Positions 23,756 to 35,415 of a stretch of DNA of 64,000 nt are shown piece after piece (the stretch's first letter is position 1; every line of letters begins with the position of its first letter). Under the pieces are notes generated by a model. The model saw only the letters and a program-made list of their open reading frames with translations. It was not told the DNA's origin and searched no databases. The stretch lies in NCBI GenBank assembly GCA_037954665.1, contig JBBMOL010000205.1, forward strand, positions 62,001 to 126,000, in the 5' to 3' direction. The translations under genes were made by a program, and so were the position numbers. Source of the stretch: Laguncularia racemosa. Its lineage: Eukaryota; Streptophyta; Magnoliopsida; Myrtales; Combretaceae.

Positions 23756-25362
23756 TTTGCTCCATGTTGAAAAAGATTCGACCTCGAATCTGTATCGTCC
23801 ATCCTGCTAGGCCACATAAACAGACTCCTCTTTCCCTTGGGCTTCTTAAGGCAAATCAGCCTTGTTTATTGTACTTCAATTGGACTCATAGGAAGAAGCT
23901 TATATGCCTTGTCCTGTTGCTGAATGGTATACTCATTAGTGTATCCATCATACTTGGCTCTGAGGTCATACTACCAAGGTCTTCCAAGGATCAAATGTGT
24001 AGCTTCCATGGGAGCTACATCACAAACAATTACGTTAGTATAATCACCAATAAGTAATGGAACACGAACTTGCTTAACGGCTCCCTGTGGACTCAACCAA
24101 TGAAGTGCATAAGGTCTTGGATGCTGCTCCACCTATAAACCCAACTTAGTAACCCAGCTTGCTAAAGCAACATTAGTGCAACTGCCTGTGTCAACCACAA
24201 TCAAACAAGTCTTCCCCTGCACCATGCCTTGGATATGAAATAAATTGGCTCTCTGATTATGAACAGCTTCATCCTGCTTAACCATTAGCAAGTCTCCCTG
24301 TACTGGACTCGCTCTAACGTCTTCATCTTCCTCTTTTGCCTCAGTACTCTTCTGTTCTTCTTCCTCACTCTCAACTTTGTCCCCCTTAATGACCATAACC
24401 CTTTTATTAGGACATTGAGAAGCAATATGGCCAAATCCTAAACACTTAAAACATTTGATATCCCTACTCCTCTTTTGTTGTGTTTGGTCAACAGCCTCAC
24501 TAGCGATTGCCTTTCCCTTTTCCTTCCTTTCCTTCTCCCTCTCACCATCATCTGACTTATGGTGTTGATATGATTTCTGATCCTGCCATTTCTGATCCCA
24601 CCTACGCTGATGCCACTCAACTCGATTGGCTAATTTAATCACATCCTCAAGAGTCTGATAATGCTGGAGTTCCACTACACTGGCAATATCTATCTTCAAC
24701 CCATTGATGAAACGAGCTATGGATTCATCTGATGATTCCCTAATATCACATCTTGCCACTAATGTCTCAAACTCCTTCACATACTCTTCTATGCTCTTCT
24801 TACCCTGCCTCAAGGATTGCAACTCCATCAGCATCTCTTGTTTATAGTAGTCTGGCACAAATTTGCGTCTCATCAACCTTTTCATCAAAGCCCATGAATG
24901 CACTTTCTCCTCATCAGTCCTACGTCTCTCAGTTTGTAATTTATCCCACCACAAACTAGCATATTCAAAGAATGGTAGAGATGCCATTTTCACCTTCATG
25001 TGCTCATCCTACTCATAACAGTCAAACAACTTCTCAACTCGTGGCACCTAGTCTAGGAATTCCTCTGGTTTACTACTACCAGTGAAAAGTGGAATTTTCA
25101 GCTTAATGTTTTCAATCCCCTTACGCCTGTCATCATTGTTTCCTCTCTTACTCCTTCTACTACTAGCATCAGATTCACTACTAGAATGTCTCCTCCTAAT
25201 TCCTGCACCACTATGGCTTCTTGTATCCCTAACCTCCAATCTCTCCATAATCAATATAAGATTTTCTTGGATTTGATTGAACTCAACCCTAGTCACAACC
25301 TCACCCCCATTATCAGCATCATTCCTATTGTTGTTGTTATGAACACTTCCATGCGACGACAT
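23756..25362 (-). pseudogene. gag: gag-protease of element E
   Basis: Starts at 25362 (MSSHGSVHNNNN) and reads in one frame to the LTR with about six stops and no frameshift seen. Domains: Arg/Ser-rich N-terminus (residues 50-80), gag core with KLKIPLFTGSSKPEEFLD, SLWWDKLQTERRR and KFVPDYYKQEM, basic linker, zinc knuckle CFKCLGFGHIASQC near 24450, an acidic stretch, then the retropepsin site VVDTGSCTNVALAS near 24195 and LILGRPW near 23980. After the protease only a short tail follows, DDTDSRSNLFQHGAND, running into the LTR at 23755. That tail resembles the end of pol in family B. RT, RNase H and integrase are absent, not merely mutated. Confidence 0.82.
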
Positions 25363-25705
25363 CTCTACCCTTCAATAGTCAGCAATAGAAATTCACCAAA
25401 AACCCAATTCTCAACAATAGCCTCAAACACCAATTCACAGCAATTCAACACCCAACAACTGAATTCAGCAAAACCCCAATTTTCAACTACAGCCCAATCA
25501 CCAATTCATGCCCAACAATCGAATTCACAGCAATATAATTCAAAATAAATTCCCAAATTTCCCAACCACAGTAGTATTGAATTAAGACTACAATTGAGTT
25601 GAGATTCAATAGGCTTACCAATTTGACCCACGCTCTAATCGAATCCTTTTGGCTCTGAATCCTTACGAATCCTTCTGGCTCTGAATCCTTACAAATCCAA
25701 CCTTT

Positions 25706-25717
25706 GCTCTGATACAA
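25706..25717 (-). other. Primer-binding site of E (variant)
   Basis: Minus strand reads TTGTATCAGAGC next to the 5' LTR, one mismatch from the TGGTATCAGAGC initiator-Met site of the other families. Confidence 0.7.
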
Positions 25718-25719
25718 AA

Positions 25720-26467
25720 TGACACGAATTCGGATTCGAATTCCTTCACACAAATGAAATCGTCAATAACAATCAAATGTTACAATTTTTAGGGTTTTCT
25801 GTATTTGGTACTAACAAAGTAAAGATTAAAGATATGGATAAAATTACCAATCTATAGATGCCAAAATTGATAAAATTAAACTGATTCGCAATCAAATCAT
25901 AGAACGATAAAGACCACGTTCTATAAATCAATCACTATGGTTAAAGAATTCTAAGAATTCAATAACGATGCTCGCCACAAATTCTATATAAACCAAGAAC
26001 TTGATAAGAACAATACGAATAAAGTGAAAATCAATTCTCAATATTCAAGAATCCTCAAAGAGAAATTCACACACCGCTCAAGTGTTTGTTTACAACAAAA
26101 AAATAACATCCTCCTCGAAAAACCCTAAGGACGCCTATTTATATCATCATAAAAAAAATTGTGCGAAACCATTCAAGGTCGGCTAAAAGCCGGTGGCCTA
26201 AATACATAGGTCAGCACCCAAAGGCCGATGGCCTTTATTTAGGCCGGCACCAAGGCCGACGGCCTTCATTTAGGCCGGCTCTAAGGCCAGCGGCCTTAAA
26301 GATAACTCGGGCGGCCTTTATTCAAGGCCGGCTTAAGGCTGGCTGAACTTCGCCTTGGGTCCTCCCGACACTTATGTCCTCCTTTTTTAGACCCCGCACT
26401 AACACCTAGAGCTCGGATTGACTTTTTTTTCTTTGGCGCTCGTATCTTAGCTCTTGGAATCATATCA
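25720..26467 (-). repeat. 5' LTR of E (748 bp)
   Basis: Partner of 23069-23755. The segment 26170-26345 is built of GGCCGGC and GGCCTT blocks spaced at roughly 25-35 bp, more copies than in the 3' LTR. Confidence 0.87.
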
Positions 26468-27412
26468 CGATCCTATTCATTCTAGGTTACTAAGAGCAGG
26501 CCCAACACTAATTCAAAGCCCATGGGGGTCGTTGGTTAGTTGGATGGGTCAAAGGGAGCAAGTGAGCATTTCAGGGTTGTAGACAAAATTATCCCTACTA
26601 CAGAAAAGGAGAAAAATGTTTATGGGAAAGGTAAAGAGGTAGTTGGATCTGATTTGAGGCAGATGGTACAAGGGTCAACCAGTGGGAAGATGCGCTAAAT
26701 TAAATGTTTCAAATGCATGGGATTTGGACATATAGCTACACAGTGTCCCAATAAAAGGGTGATGACCGTCATCGAGGATAACGAAGAAGATGATGAGGAA
26801 GAGACTGTCGAGCCTACAGATTTATCCTTAGCTTTATAAGAGTATTATGATGATGAACATGCTAAAACACATGGGGTTAAAAAGGGAGGAAAATACTTAC
26901 CTATTAATGTGTTATACAGGGTTATGACTATTTCTCCAGATACTAGGGACATACAGAGGGAGAATCTGCTCCACACACCTTATCAGATTTGAGGTAATCT
27001 ATGTATGCTTTTTATTGATAGTGGTAGTTGTACTAATATCATATCTACTACATTGGTAGAAAACTTACAATTGACCACTAGCTCTCATCCTAACCCATAT
27101 AAAGTGCAATGGTTGGACAACCGAGGTAGTTTGCATGTTACACAGCGAGTAATGGTACCAATCAGTATAGGAGAATGGTATAGTGATGCGATTATCTATG
27201 ATGTGCTTCCTATGTATGCATTTCATTTACTACTGGGTCGACCATGGCTATTTGATAGAAAGGTGCTACATGATGGGTTTAGAAACACTTACATGTTTCA
27301 AAAGAATGGTATACGAATTTTATTGACTCCTTTGTCTCTGTCTAAGGTTCGTTCTTTCCAGGAACTAGTTAGAAGCACATATAGCTCTTCCAGATTTTCA
27401 ACCAACAAGTAA
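26468..27412 (+). pseudogene. gag C-terminus and protease of D1
   Basis: Continuation after element E. The zinc knuckle is CFKCMGFGHIATQC near 26705, followed by an acidic linker and NLLHTPYQI ... LFIDSGSCTNIISTTL (active site D-S-G) near 27010, and HLLLGRPWLFDRKVLHDGF near 27226. Two stops lie before the protease. The frame ends at 27412, close to the purine tract CCCGAGGAGA and the 3' LTR at 27487. Relatives in D2 continue their frame into the LTR; here it ends earlier, at SSRFSTNK. Confidence 0.8.
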
Positions 27413-27486
27413 TTCCAAACATTGGGTTTCAGTCTAGGAAAAGATCCTCTAGATTTGAGGGCAAATCTTTCAGAAGCCCGAGGAGA

Positions 27487-28488
27487 TGATGAGAAATTTT
27501 TTGGCACCACCTATACCTTCAGAACTGGATTTTGCTGATGGTCTAAATTGCTTATATTTTTATTTTATATCCTATATTCTAATAACTATTTGAGAAATAA
27601 TCTTACAGTTACAATAATAATTCTCCATGGGATGCCAATATGTCCTACACTAGTTGATGGATACGAGACATTTTCAGATTTACAATCAAAGACCCGCTGC
27701 GTTTGTTTCCATTCCGAAGCATTGGCTCATGAAGACTTATGATATTTATGTACTTTGTAATTGTTCTATGGACTATTTTATATTGTATTTTTCTTTTGGG
27801 ACACTTTCATTTTTTTGTAATTTCCATTTAAGACCGGCCACCTTAAAAGTGGCAAACTTGTAATTTTTTACCATTTTCTAACCTTAGGAGTAGCAAGTAT
27901 AAATACTTGCTTATAGTAGGGTTGAGGAGGCCATTTTTCATATTTGAAACATACATTTTACATGTGGGAATTAGGGTTCTTCCTAGTTTAATTTCTCTTA
28001 TCAATTTCAATCCCAAGAATTGGAATTGTGGCGAGTGCAACAAGAGGAAATTGTGAGTCATATCAATTTCTTATTGTTTGTTTTTTCATTTGATCACTAG
28101 TGAGTCATATCTAGGGTTGATTTGGAAGTTTTTTGTCAGATTTTTTATTGCATTTGTGATCAATTATCTTGTTATAGGATTGGTTGCTTTAGTACTTGAT
28201 CTTATCATCTCATTGGTGGCGTGAATTTGTGCTTGTTGGAAGATGATATATCACGGTTTTGGTTCTCTTCTTCCTCATATATTTCATGTGGAATTCACTT
28301 GATTTTATTGTTATTTAGTGAAGTTGATCATTATTGGATGTTGATTGCATCTTTGAACCTTTGGATTTCATCAAATTTCCATTAGCGTTCACGCAAATTC
28401 CATTTCAATTGGATCGGTTTGTATGTGAGTTGAGGTTTGTTTTCTTTGATTCATTTGATTATGCTTGGACTTGGTTTTGAGCACATTA
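27487..28488 (+). repeat. 3' LTR of D1
   Basis: Partner of 20283-21283, with the TATA palindrome at 27892-27911. The last bases read GCACATTA instead of GCACATCA, so the right end is inferred from the other D copies. Confidence 0.83.
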
Positions 28489-28693
28489 GTTGACACATAT
28501 GTTTCTGAACAGTTTGATCCTCTAAAAGTTGGCTTATATGGCTATGAACCACAGGAACCTCTAAAGGTTAGTATATTTGTTTCTGAACAGTTTAGTCCTC
28601 TAAAGGTTCACTCATGTGACTGTGAACCTTAGGAATCTCTGATGGTTGACTTATTTGTCTTTACATCTCTTGGACATCTAATGGTGACATAGG
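28489..28693 (-). repeat. 78-bp tandem repeats of element C (right block)
   Basis: Units at 28546 and 28624 (78 bp apart) plus a partial one. The block is a near copy of 20075-20282, including the unique first unit (on the minus strand LDVQEM then RQISQPSEIPKVHSHMSEPL). Codons that are stops in the left block are CAG here, which shows the array was once open. Confidence 0.85.
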
Positions 28694-29056
28694 GTTCAAT
28701 ACTATACGTTTACCATCCTATTGGAACATATAAGTATTTCTATACCCATCATGTAAGACCATCCTGTGATACAACCACGGCCTGCTAAGCAATATACAGG
28801 ATGCACATATGGGTAGAATATCACATTCAATCTCATCACAGTATTTATCCCTTATACTAAAAAGTACCCTAGCTCTTTGGGTCGCATGAAGACTCCCCTG
28901 CTCATTCAACCGATGTAATGTGTAGGGTTTTGGATGTGGGGTAGTTACAAGTTGTAATTTTGATACTAATGAGGCAGCTACAACATTATTATAACTACCA
29001 CCATCAATGATAATGACACACAAGTTACCTTGTACCCTACAAGAAGTATGAAACAA
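28694..29056 (-). pseudogene. Protease of element C
   Basis: Minus-strand retropepsin domain beginning MFHTSCRVQGNLCVIIIDGG (active site D-G-G, normally D-S/T-G) with PHPKPYTLHRLNEQGS and LLSRPWLYHRMVLHDGY, where the usual G of LLGRPW is Ser. Close in sequence to the D protease. A stop follows TYMFQ, then the frame goes on (GKRIVLNPMSPLDVQEM) into the repeat array. Upstream, the gag is missing: a start MSNDLYPSTNLLHRV at about 29135 leads almost directly into the protease. Confidence 0.75.
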
Positions 29057-29890
29057 ATTTTCCCTCTATCCATCATCAATGGTTAAAGGTCAAGACTCGA
29101 TGTAGTAAATTAGTAGAAGGATATAAATCATTTGACATGGCGTACTATTTTCAATAAGCCAACAACACACTTCACACCACGTCATAACCAACACATCTCA
29201 ACCTTACACCACACCTACACTCACGGTGTAATACACACCTCTACAAGACTTCACTCTAAAGCTGCACAACAACCACTATAAAAGAAAACACCAAATGGTA
29301 AGAATCAAATACTCCACGGTTAACTTATACAATAACACTACACCAATACCTCCTATCCATCCACAGTGCAAATAAGCAACCAATGCTACAAATGCTTCTC
29401 TACACTTCAATTATAGTAGAATAAATGAAGTAACAATTAAACACTTCTAAGTAGTTAAGATATTAAATTCAACTAAGCAAGTGTTTAAGTAATGAGTCTC
29501 AATTACTTTCACACTTAAATGCTTTTTTTTTTTTTAATTTCAAACTTCACTACTCAATTTCCTTTCTTAGTCACGGCTTCACACTCACTCTTAGTCTTAA
29601 TGTGCAGCACCTTACACCACACACAATTCTTCAAATCCACACCGCTACACACACTACACACATATAACAATTCACACCGCCACTCACACTACACACAGTG
29701 CACTCCTTCAAATAACAACAACACTTCAAATGTAGCAATTCCTTACTTTAACACACACAACACTTCACGTTGCAACTCCCTTACACCGAAACTCACAATC
29801 AAAGGCAACAAGAAACAATTCAAATAACTCCTCTTAATGCAACCTTCTCCATAAAAGGTAAGATAATTGAAATTCAAACAACACTCCTTA
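29057..29890 (-). other. Leader of element C (part 1)
   Basis: Non-coding, related to the D leader in inverted orientation. It is rich in ACAC/CTTCAA wording and continues at 45513. No open frame is supported; 29519-29827 on the plus strand is a low-complexity chance frame. Confidence 0.55.
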
Positions 29891-29895
29891 ATGCT

Positions 29896-30892
29896 TGATG
29901 GGAAAATTTCTAGCACCGTCGACATTTTCATAACCCAATTTGGATGATGATCTAAATTGCTCATATTTTTACTTTTTGTCTTTTATTCTAATAAATATTT
30001 GAGAATAATCTTACAAGTATAATGATAATTCTCCATGGGATGCCAATATGTCCTACAACAGTTGATGGACACAGAACATTTTCAGGATAACAATCAAAGA
30101 CCCGCTGCAATTGTTTTCCATTTCGAGGCATTGGCTCATGAAGACTTATAATATTTTGTACTTTGTAATTGTTTCATGAACTATTTTTGGTTGTATTTGA
30201 TTTTGGGAAACTTTTATTTCATTGTAATTTTCATTTAAGACTAGCCACCTTAAAAGTGGCAAACTTGTAATTTTGACCGCTTTCTAATCCTAGGAGTAGC
30301 AAGTATAAATATGTGCTTAAAAGAGGGTTTGAGGAGGCTATATTTTGCAGAAATAACCTAGCACTTTCACGTGTGGAATTAGGTTTCATCCTTAGTTCAA
30401 ACCTCTTATCAATTTCAACCTAAGAATTGGAATTGTGGCGAATGCGATAAAGGAGAATTGTGAGTCATATCGATTCATCTTTGTTGTATGTTCATTTCTT
30501 CTCTAGTGAGTCATATCTAGGGTAGATTTGAATTTTTCTTGGACATATTTGTGATTGTATTTTGTGGACAACAATCTTGTAAGATTGATTGTTCATTTGA
30601 GATTGAATACACTTTAGTGATTGGCATGAATTAGCATGGTTGCAAGGGTTTGAGTTCATGGATTTTGTGCTTGCCTTTTTCATCCATTTCATGTGTAATT
30701 CTCTTGTTCTTATTGTTGATTAGTGAAATTGACCATTAGTGGGAGTTAACTGAATCTTTAAACCATTGGATTTCATCAAAGTTTCATTAGGGTCATGTAA
30801 TTTCTTAGTCCATTGAACCGGTTTGTATGAGACTTGAGAATTGTTTTTCTTGAGTCATTTGATTGTGCTTGAGAGTGGTTTTGAGCACATCA
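29896..30892 (+). repeat. D2 LTR 1 (997 bp)
   Basis: TGATGGGAAAATTTC to GAGCACATCA. The TATA palindrome is altered to AGCAAGTATAAATATGTGCT (30298-30317). The primer site TGGTATCAGAGC follows five bases later. Confidence 0.9.
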
Positions 30893-31439
30893 TCTTTTGG
30901 TATCAGAGCACAAGTTGAGAGAAGGGATTGATTGTTGTTTGATTTCGTGATTATCATCTTCAATTAGGGTATTCAATTTGAACCGCAAATTGTGTTGTTG
31001 TGTGGCTTTGAGTTTGCAAAAATTACCTTGGTTGGAATTTTGATTTACTGCTTGTTGGAGTTGGATTGGGAAGGTTGTTGTGGCTTCTTGTGATTAATTA
31101 TTTTCGTGGAAGGAAAGAAGCATAGAGGTGTTGTTAAATTCAAAAATTTTTGAACTTGAAAACTTACCATTCTCTTACCGTAACTAGCTTGTAGCGTGAG
31201 GGAGGTTGTGAGGTTTGTTGTTGCGATTCCATTGTGTAATTCTGAATTGGGAAGTGCATTTTACAGATTTGCATTGAGTTGAGTAGTAAGGAATCTACTT
31301 GAATTCAAACACATTCCATTAAGTTATGGGAGTTAATTAATGTTATTTGAATTTGAAGTTCATTACTTACCAATTGAGGAAGGCTTGCAATTAGTGAGGA
31401 GGTTGAAATTCAAATTGGAGTTGCTGCCTATTGTTGATT

Positions 31440-31672
31440 TTCGAATTACATTTGTGGAAAGTGGTATATTTGTTGTGTTGTTATCCTTGCCGTGGAAGTG
31501 GAAGTATATTAGTTGTGTTGATATCTTTGCCGTGGAAGTGGAAGCATACTTGTTGTTGTTGTCATTTATTGTTGTTGCCGTGGGAGTGGAAGTATATTTG
31601 TTGTTGTTACCATTTATTATTATTGTTGCCGTGGAAGTGGAAGCATACTTGTTGTTGTTGCCGTGGGACTAA
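31440..31672 (+). repeat. Leader repeats of D2, left copy
   Basis: Four or five imperfect units with the wording CCGTGGAAGTGGAAG followed by ATACTTGTTGTTGTTG, in the leader before gag. They happen to leave a 110-codon frame open (31340-31672) rich in Leu, Val and Trp. Confidence 0.75.
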
Positions 31673-31892
31673 CTTGTGGAACTTAGAAGATTTGTTGCAC
31701 CGTGTTGTATTAACGTGTTGTGGAGGAGAGTAATACACGTAGATTGTAATAACATACTTGTGAAGTTAAGTGGGTTTGTTTGTTTTCTTTTTTGTAGTTG
31801 CTATTGTGTGGCGTTGAGGGAAGTGTGGTTGTGGAGTGTGTATCATTACTTCAAATTGTTTTTTGAGGATCAGTATATGGGGGTCTACAACT

Positions 31893-33565
31893 ATGTTGAA
31901 TGAGAGTGAATGGGGGAATTGGTGATGAAGCCAATAGTCAGGTTAGTGGAGGTTAGGGTCGTAATGTGGCAGGTAGGAGAACTTTGGAAGAACAACTCCA
32001 GGATCTTACTACCATAGTTGCTACACTAGCAACTAGAATTAATAGAATGACATTACTACAACCTCCAGTGGTAAACCAATCGACACCACCTCGGGTAACT
32101 CCACAGAATCCTCATCGAGACAGAGTAATGGGAGATGGGAATTTGAATAGAAGGATGGGTGAGGAGCATCGTCCATACAGGGAAGAAAGGTATGACAATT
32201 TTGGGGTAAACCTAAATCAGAATAGGGATTTCAGGCCACCTCGGGGCTTGGAATATGTGAAACTGCAAATGCCATCTTATGATGGCAAGGGATTAGCTGA
32301 TGAATATTTAGATTGGGAGGATAAGGTCGAAGGTCTCTTTGAATGTTATGAGATCAATGATAGCACCAGGGTTCGATTGGCTACTGTCGAGTTTATAGGG
32401 TACGCTGCACTCTGGTAGAAGAATCTGATTATCAGCAGACGTCGGGATGGAGAGGCTAAGGTTCAGACCTAGAGGAATATGAAAAGGTTTTTAAGGAAAA
32501 GGTTCATTTCTAAGCACTACAAACAAGAACTATTTATGCGACTGCAGACATTGAGGTAGGGAGGCAAAACAGTGAATGATTATGTGCAGGAGTTTGAGAC
32601 CCTTATGATTAGGTGTGGGTCCATTGAACCTCCAGAACAAACTATAGCACGTTTTGTCTCAAGTCTAAAATATGAAATAGCGTATGTTGTTGAACTGCAA
32701 TGCTATAGTACACTTGATGAGGCTATTTAGTTGGCCTTAAAAGTAGAGAGACAAAGGAGGTCCAACTTATTTAGGGCTCCGAGCAGTAGGCCCAGTACTA
32801 TTACTAGACCCATATCAGTTAACGGTCGATATGAGGGAACAAAGGCGATAGGTGAGGCAGTGAAGGTAGTGGACAAGACTACCCCAACTATTATGAGAGA
32901 AAATTTACCCACTGGGAAGGGTAAAGAGGTAATGGCTCCAGATGCGAAGCAGACTGTTCCCGGATCTACTAGTGGGAAGGCGCGCTAGATAAAATGCTTT
33001 AAATGCGTGGGATTTGGGCATATGGCAGCACAGTGTCCAAATAAGAGGGTGATGACTGTTATGGAAGACATTGGGGAGGATATTGAGGATGACCATGATC
33101 AGATTGAACCTAGAGATCTACCAACAGCACTGCAGGAATATTATGATGATTAGACTGCAGACGCGCCTGAGGAGCATATAGGAGGAAAATATCTATCCCT
33201 TAATGTATTACGCAAGGCTTTATCTATATCTCCTGATACTAGTGATATTCAGAGGGAGAACATATTTCACACCTCTTGCAGAATCAGAGGTAACCTTTGT
33301 GTACTCATCATCGATAGTGGTAGTTGCACGAATGTTATATCTGCTGTGCTGGTAGACAAATTACAACTATCTAGTATCCCACATCCTAGTCCTTATCACT
33401 TGCATTGGCTGGATAATAGAGGTAGTATGCATGTTACCCTTAGGGCAAAGGTTCCTGTGAATGTCAGGCAGAATTATCATGATGAGATCCTGTGTGATGT
33501 AATCCCTATGCATGCATTCCATTTACTATTGGGTCGGCCTTGGTTGTATGATCGACGGGTGTTAC
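31893..33565 (+). pseudogene. gag: gag-protease of D2, left copy (first part)
   Basis: Homologous to the right copy at 42623-44566. A 2-base deletion just after the ATG (GAGAGTGAATGG against GACAGTGTGAATGG) shifts the frame at the start. The gag core (YVKLQMPSYDGKGLADEYLD, LFECYEIND), zinc knuckle CFKCVGFGHMAAQC near 32997 and protease (IIDSGSCTNVISAVLV, HLLLGRPWLYDRRV) follow, with several stops. B1 inserted after the codons for DRRVL at 33565; the remainder is at 40404-40625. Confidence 0.82.
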
Positions 33566-34417
33566 TGATACGAACTACGCCAACCCGTGACGAAACCCAA
33601 TACCAATACGTTCGGAAATTTGTTACCTAAGACGCCCAAACACCTAAAGTGGAAACCGTGACCCGTTGTCTATAAGCGAAACAAGAACCTTGGTATAATG
33701 TGAAAACGCCATAATCGGGATGAAAGACCGATTGATAAGTCGGGATGAACGCCACGGAAATTAATTCGATAAGTTCTAGTTAGTTCTTGAAGAATCAAGA
33801 GAGGAGCCTCTCAAAGATGTTTAATGTTCTAAGATGTATATTCTATCTCTATTCTAAACCCTAGGAGCTTTATACTAGGGTTACAATTCGTAAAAATACA
33901 TGTCCAAAATGACGTCACTTCAATAAGTGCGTAAAATAACAAAACAACACAAAAGGCCGGCGTCGGGGAGATATACGGCCGTGTACACGATCGTGTACTT
34001 TGGCCGTGTACTTTTCTGTGCAAATTCTGGCAATATACACGACCGTGTACTTCTGGTCGTGTATCTTTCTGTGGATTTTCTTGACTCCATACACGGCCGT
34101 GCCTTTGGCCGTGTATATGACCGTGTATGATTCTGTGTAACTTTGAGATTCCTACACGGTCGTGCCTTGTAAATACATGCCCTTTTCACCCCGTATCCAG
34201 TATGACTTGTACAAGAGCAAGGGTCTTCCCATGGTTGTTCCAATCCGTTCCAACTTCATGATTGCTCCAATCCTTTCCTGCTTCATGGACATCCTTTATC
34301 AACCCGTTAAGTGCTTCCTTGAGTCATTTCGCTCGATTTCTTGTGATCGATCCAGGCGACACTTCAAGAGGATCCACATTCCTTCTTCCGGCTTGACTCT
34401 CATTATAGATCTCATCA
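33566..34417 (-). repeat. 3' LTR of B1 (852 bp)
   Basis: Plus-strand TGATACGAACTACGCC to GATCTCATCA. It carries the end of the pol frame (to 34324), a TATAAAG box on the minus strand (33868-33874) and a cluster of ACACGGCCGTGTAC-like palindromes at 33975-34165. Confidence 0.92.
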
Positions 34418-35409
34418 TTCCCCTCCTCTTGAAAAGGATTTGTCCTCAAATCATCACCTACATCAAAAGGACTCAGATCAGTAACATTAAATGTGGCACT
34501 TACTTGATACTCACCAGGCAAATCTATCTTGTAAGCATTATCGTTGATGCGCTCAAGAATTTGAAATGGTCCATCGCCTCTAGGAAGTAATTTAGATCGA
34601 CGCTGCACGGGAAATCGCTCTTTGCGCATATGAACCCAAACCCAATCTCCAGGTTCAAAGACAGCTTGTCGACGACCCTTGTTGGCTTATTTCACATACT
34701 GCTCTATTCTTTGCTCAATGTTTAGCCTTGCCATCTCATGGATCTGTTTAACAAATTTGGCCTTCTTCTTGCCATCTAAATTAACATACTCAGAAACAAG
34801 CAAAGGTGGTAAATCCAAAGGAGTTAGTGGATTAAAACCATACACAATCTCAAAAGGAGTAAATTTAGTAGCAGAATGCACTGTACGGTTATAAGCAAAT
34901 TCAACATGCGGCAAACAATCCTCCTAACTTTTAATATTCTTTTTAATTACAGCCCTCAACAAGGTAGATAAAGTTCGATTTACTACCTTAGTTTGACCAT
35001 CAGTCTGTGGATGACAAGTAGTAGAAAACAATAACTTAGTTCCTAACTTAGCCCACAAGGTCTTCCAAAAGTAGCTCAAGAACTTAGCATCCCTATCTGA
35101 TACAATTGTTATAGGCATACCATGCAATCGCACAACTTCCCTAAAGAATAAATTAGCAATATTACAAACATCATCCGTTTTGTGACAAGGAATGAAATGT
35201 GCCATTTTAGAGAATCTATCAACAACTACAAAAATAGAATCTCGACCACGTCTAGACCTGGGTAATCCTAAAACAAAATCCATAGAAATATCTACCCAAG
35301 GCTCATGAAGAATGGGAAGTGGGGTATAAAGCCCTTGAGGTTGGACTCTAGATTTCGCTTGCTTACACGTGACACATCGCTCACAAATCCTCTCAACATC
35401 TCGTTTCAT
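34324..35409 (-). pseudogene. Integrase of B1
   Basis: The zinc-binding end reads ICERCVTCKQAKS. The core has SMDFVLGLP (first Asp), ITIVSDRDAKF (second Asp) and QTDGQTKVVNRTL, where the catalytic Glu expected after QTDGQT is Lys; a G-to-A change would explain it. Stops at about 34922 and 34684 split the domain. The C-terminus (KLLPRGDGPFQILERINDNA, then GEYQVSATFNVTDLSPFDV) continues across the purine tract into the LTR and ends at 34324 with a basic segment (GSITRNRAK). Such an extension into the LTR is reported for CRM elements with a CR motif. Confidence 0.83.
34418..34431 (-). other. Polypurine tract of B1
   Basis: Minus strand CAAGAGGAGGGGAA immediately before the 3' LTR. It also encodes part of the FQEEGN tail, so it is under double constraint. 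Confidence 0.8.
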
Positions 35410-35415
35410 GTGAGG

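Larger units (their letters stand above)
23069..26467 (-). mobile_element. Element E: gag-protease LTR element nested in D1
   Basis: Minus-strand element of 3.4 kb. LTRs at 23069-23755 (3') and 25720-26467 (5'), both beginning TGACACGAATTCGG and ending in GTATCA or ATATCA on the plus strand. Flanks CAATC and CGATC differ by one base and are taken as the target duplication. The primer site is a variant, TTGTATCAGAGC on the minus strand. One continuous frame encodes gag and protease; there is no RT, RNase H or integrase. Confidence 0.88.
20283..28488 (+). mobile_element. Element D1: gag-protease LTR element, carries element E
   Basis: Plus-strand element of about 4.8 kb once E (23069-26467) is removed. 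LTRs of about 1 kb at 20283-21283 and 27487-28488, initiator-Met primer site, leader, gag with zinc knuckle, protease, then directly the 3' LTR. There is no RT, RNase H or integrase. It was inserted in the repeat array of C. A clean target duplication is not visible (left flank ATAGA, right flank GTTGA); instead about 200 bp of C sequence occurs on both sides. Confidence 0.85.

Noticed and set aside
25186..25548. Gln/Asn/Ser-rich plus-strand frame over the E leader
   Set aside because: Antisense to gag and the leader of E, low complexity, no domain.
29519..29827. His/Thr/Ser-rich plus-strand frame
   Set aside because: Antisense of the C leader with ACAC-rich low-complexity sequence.
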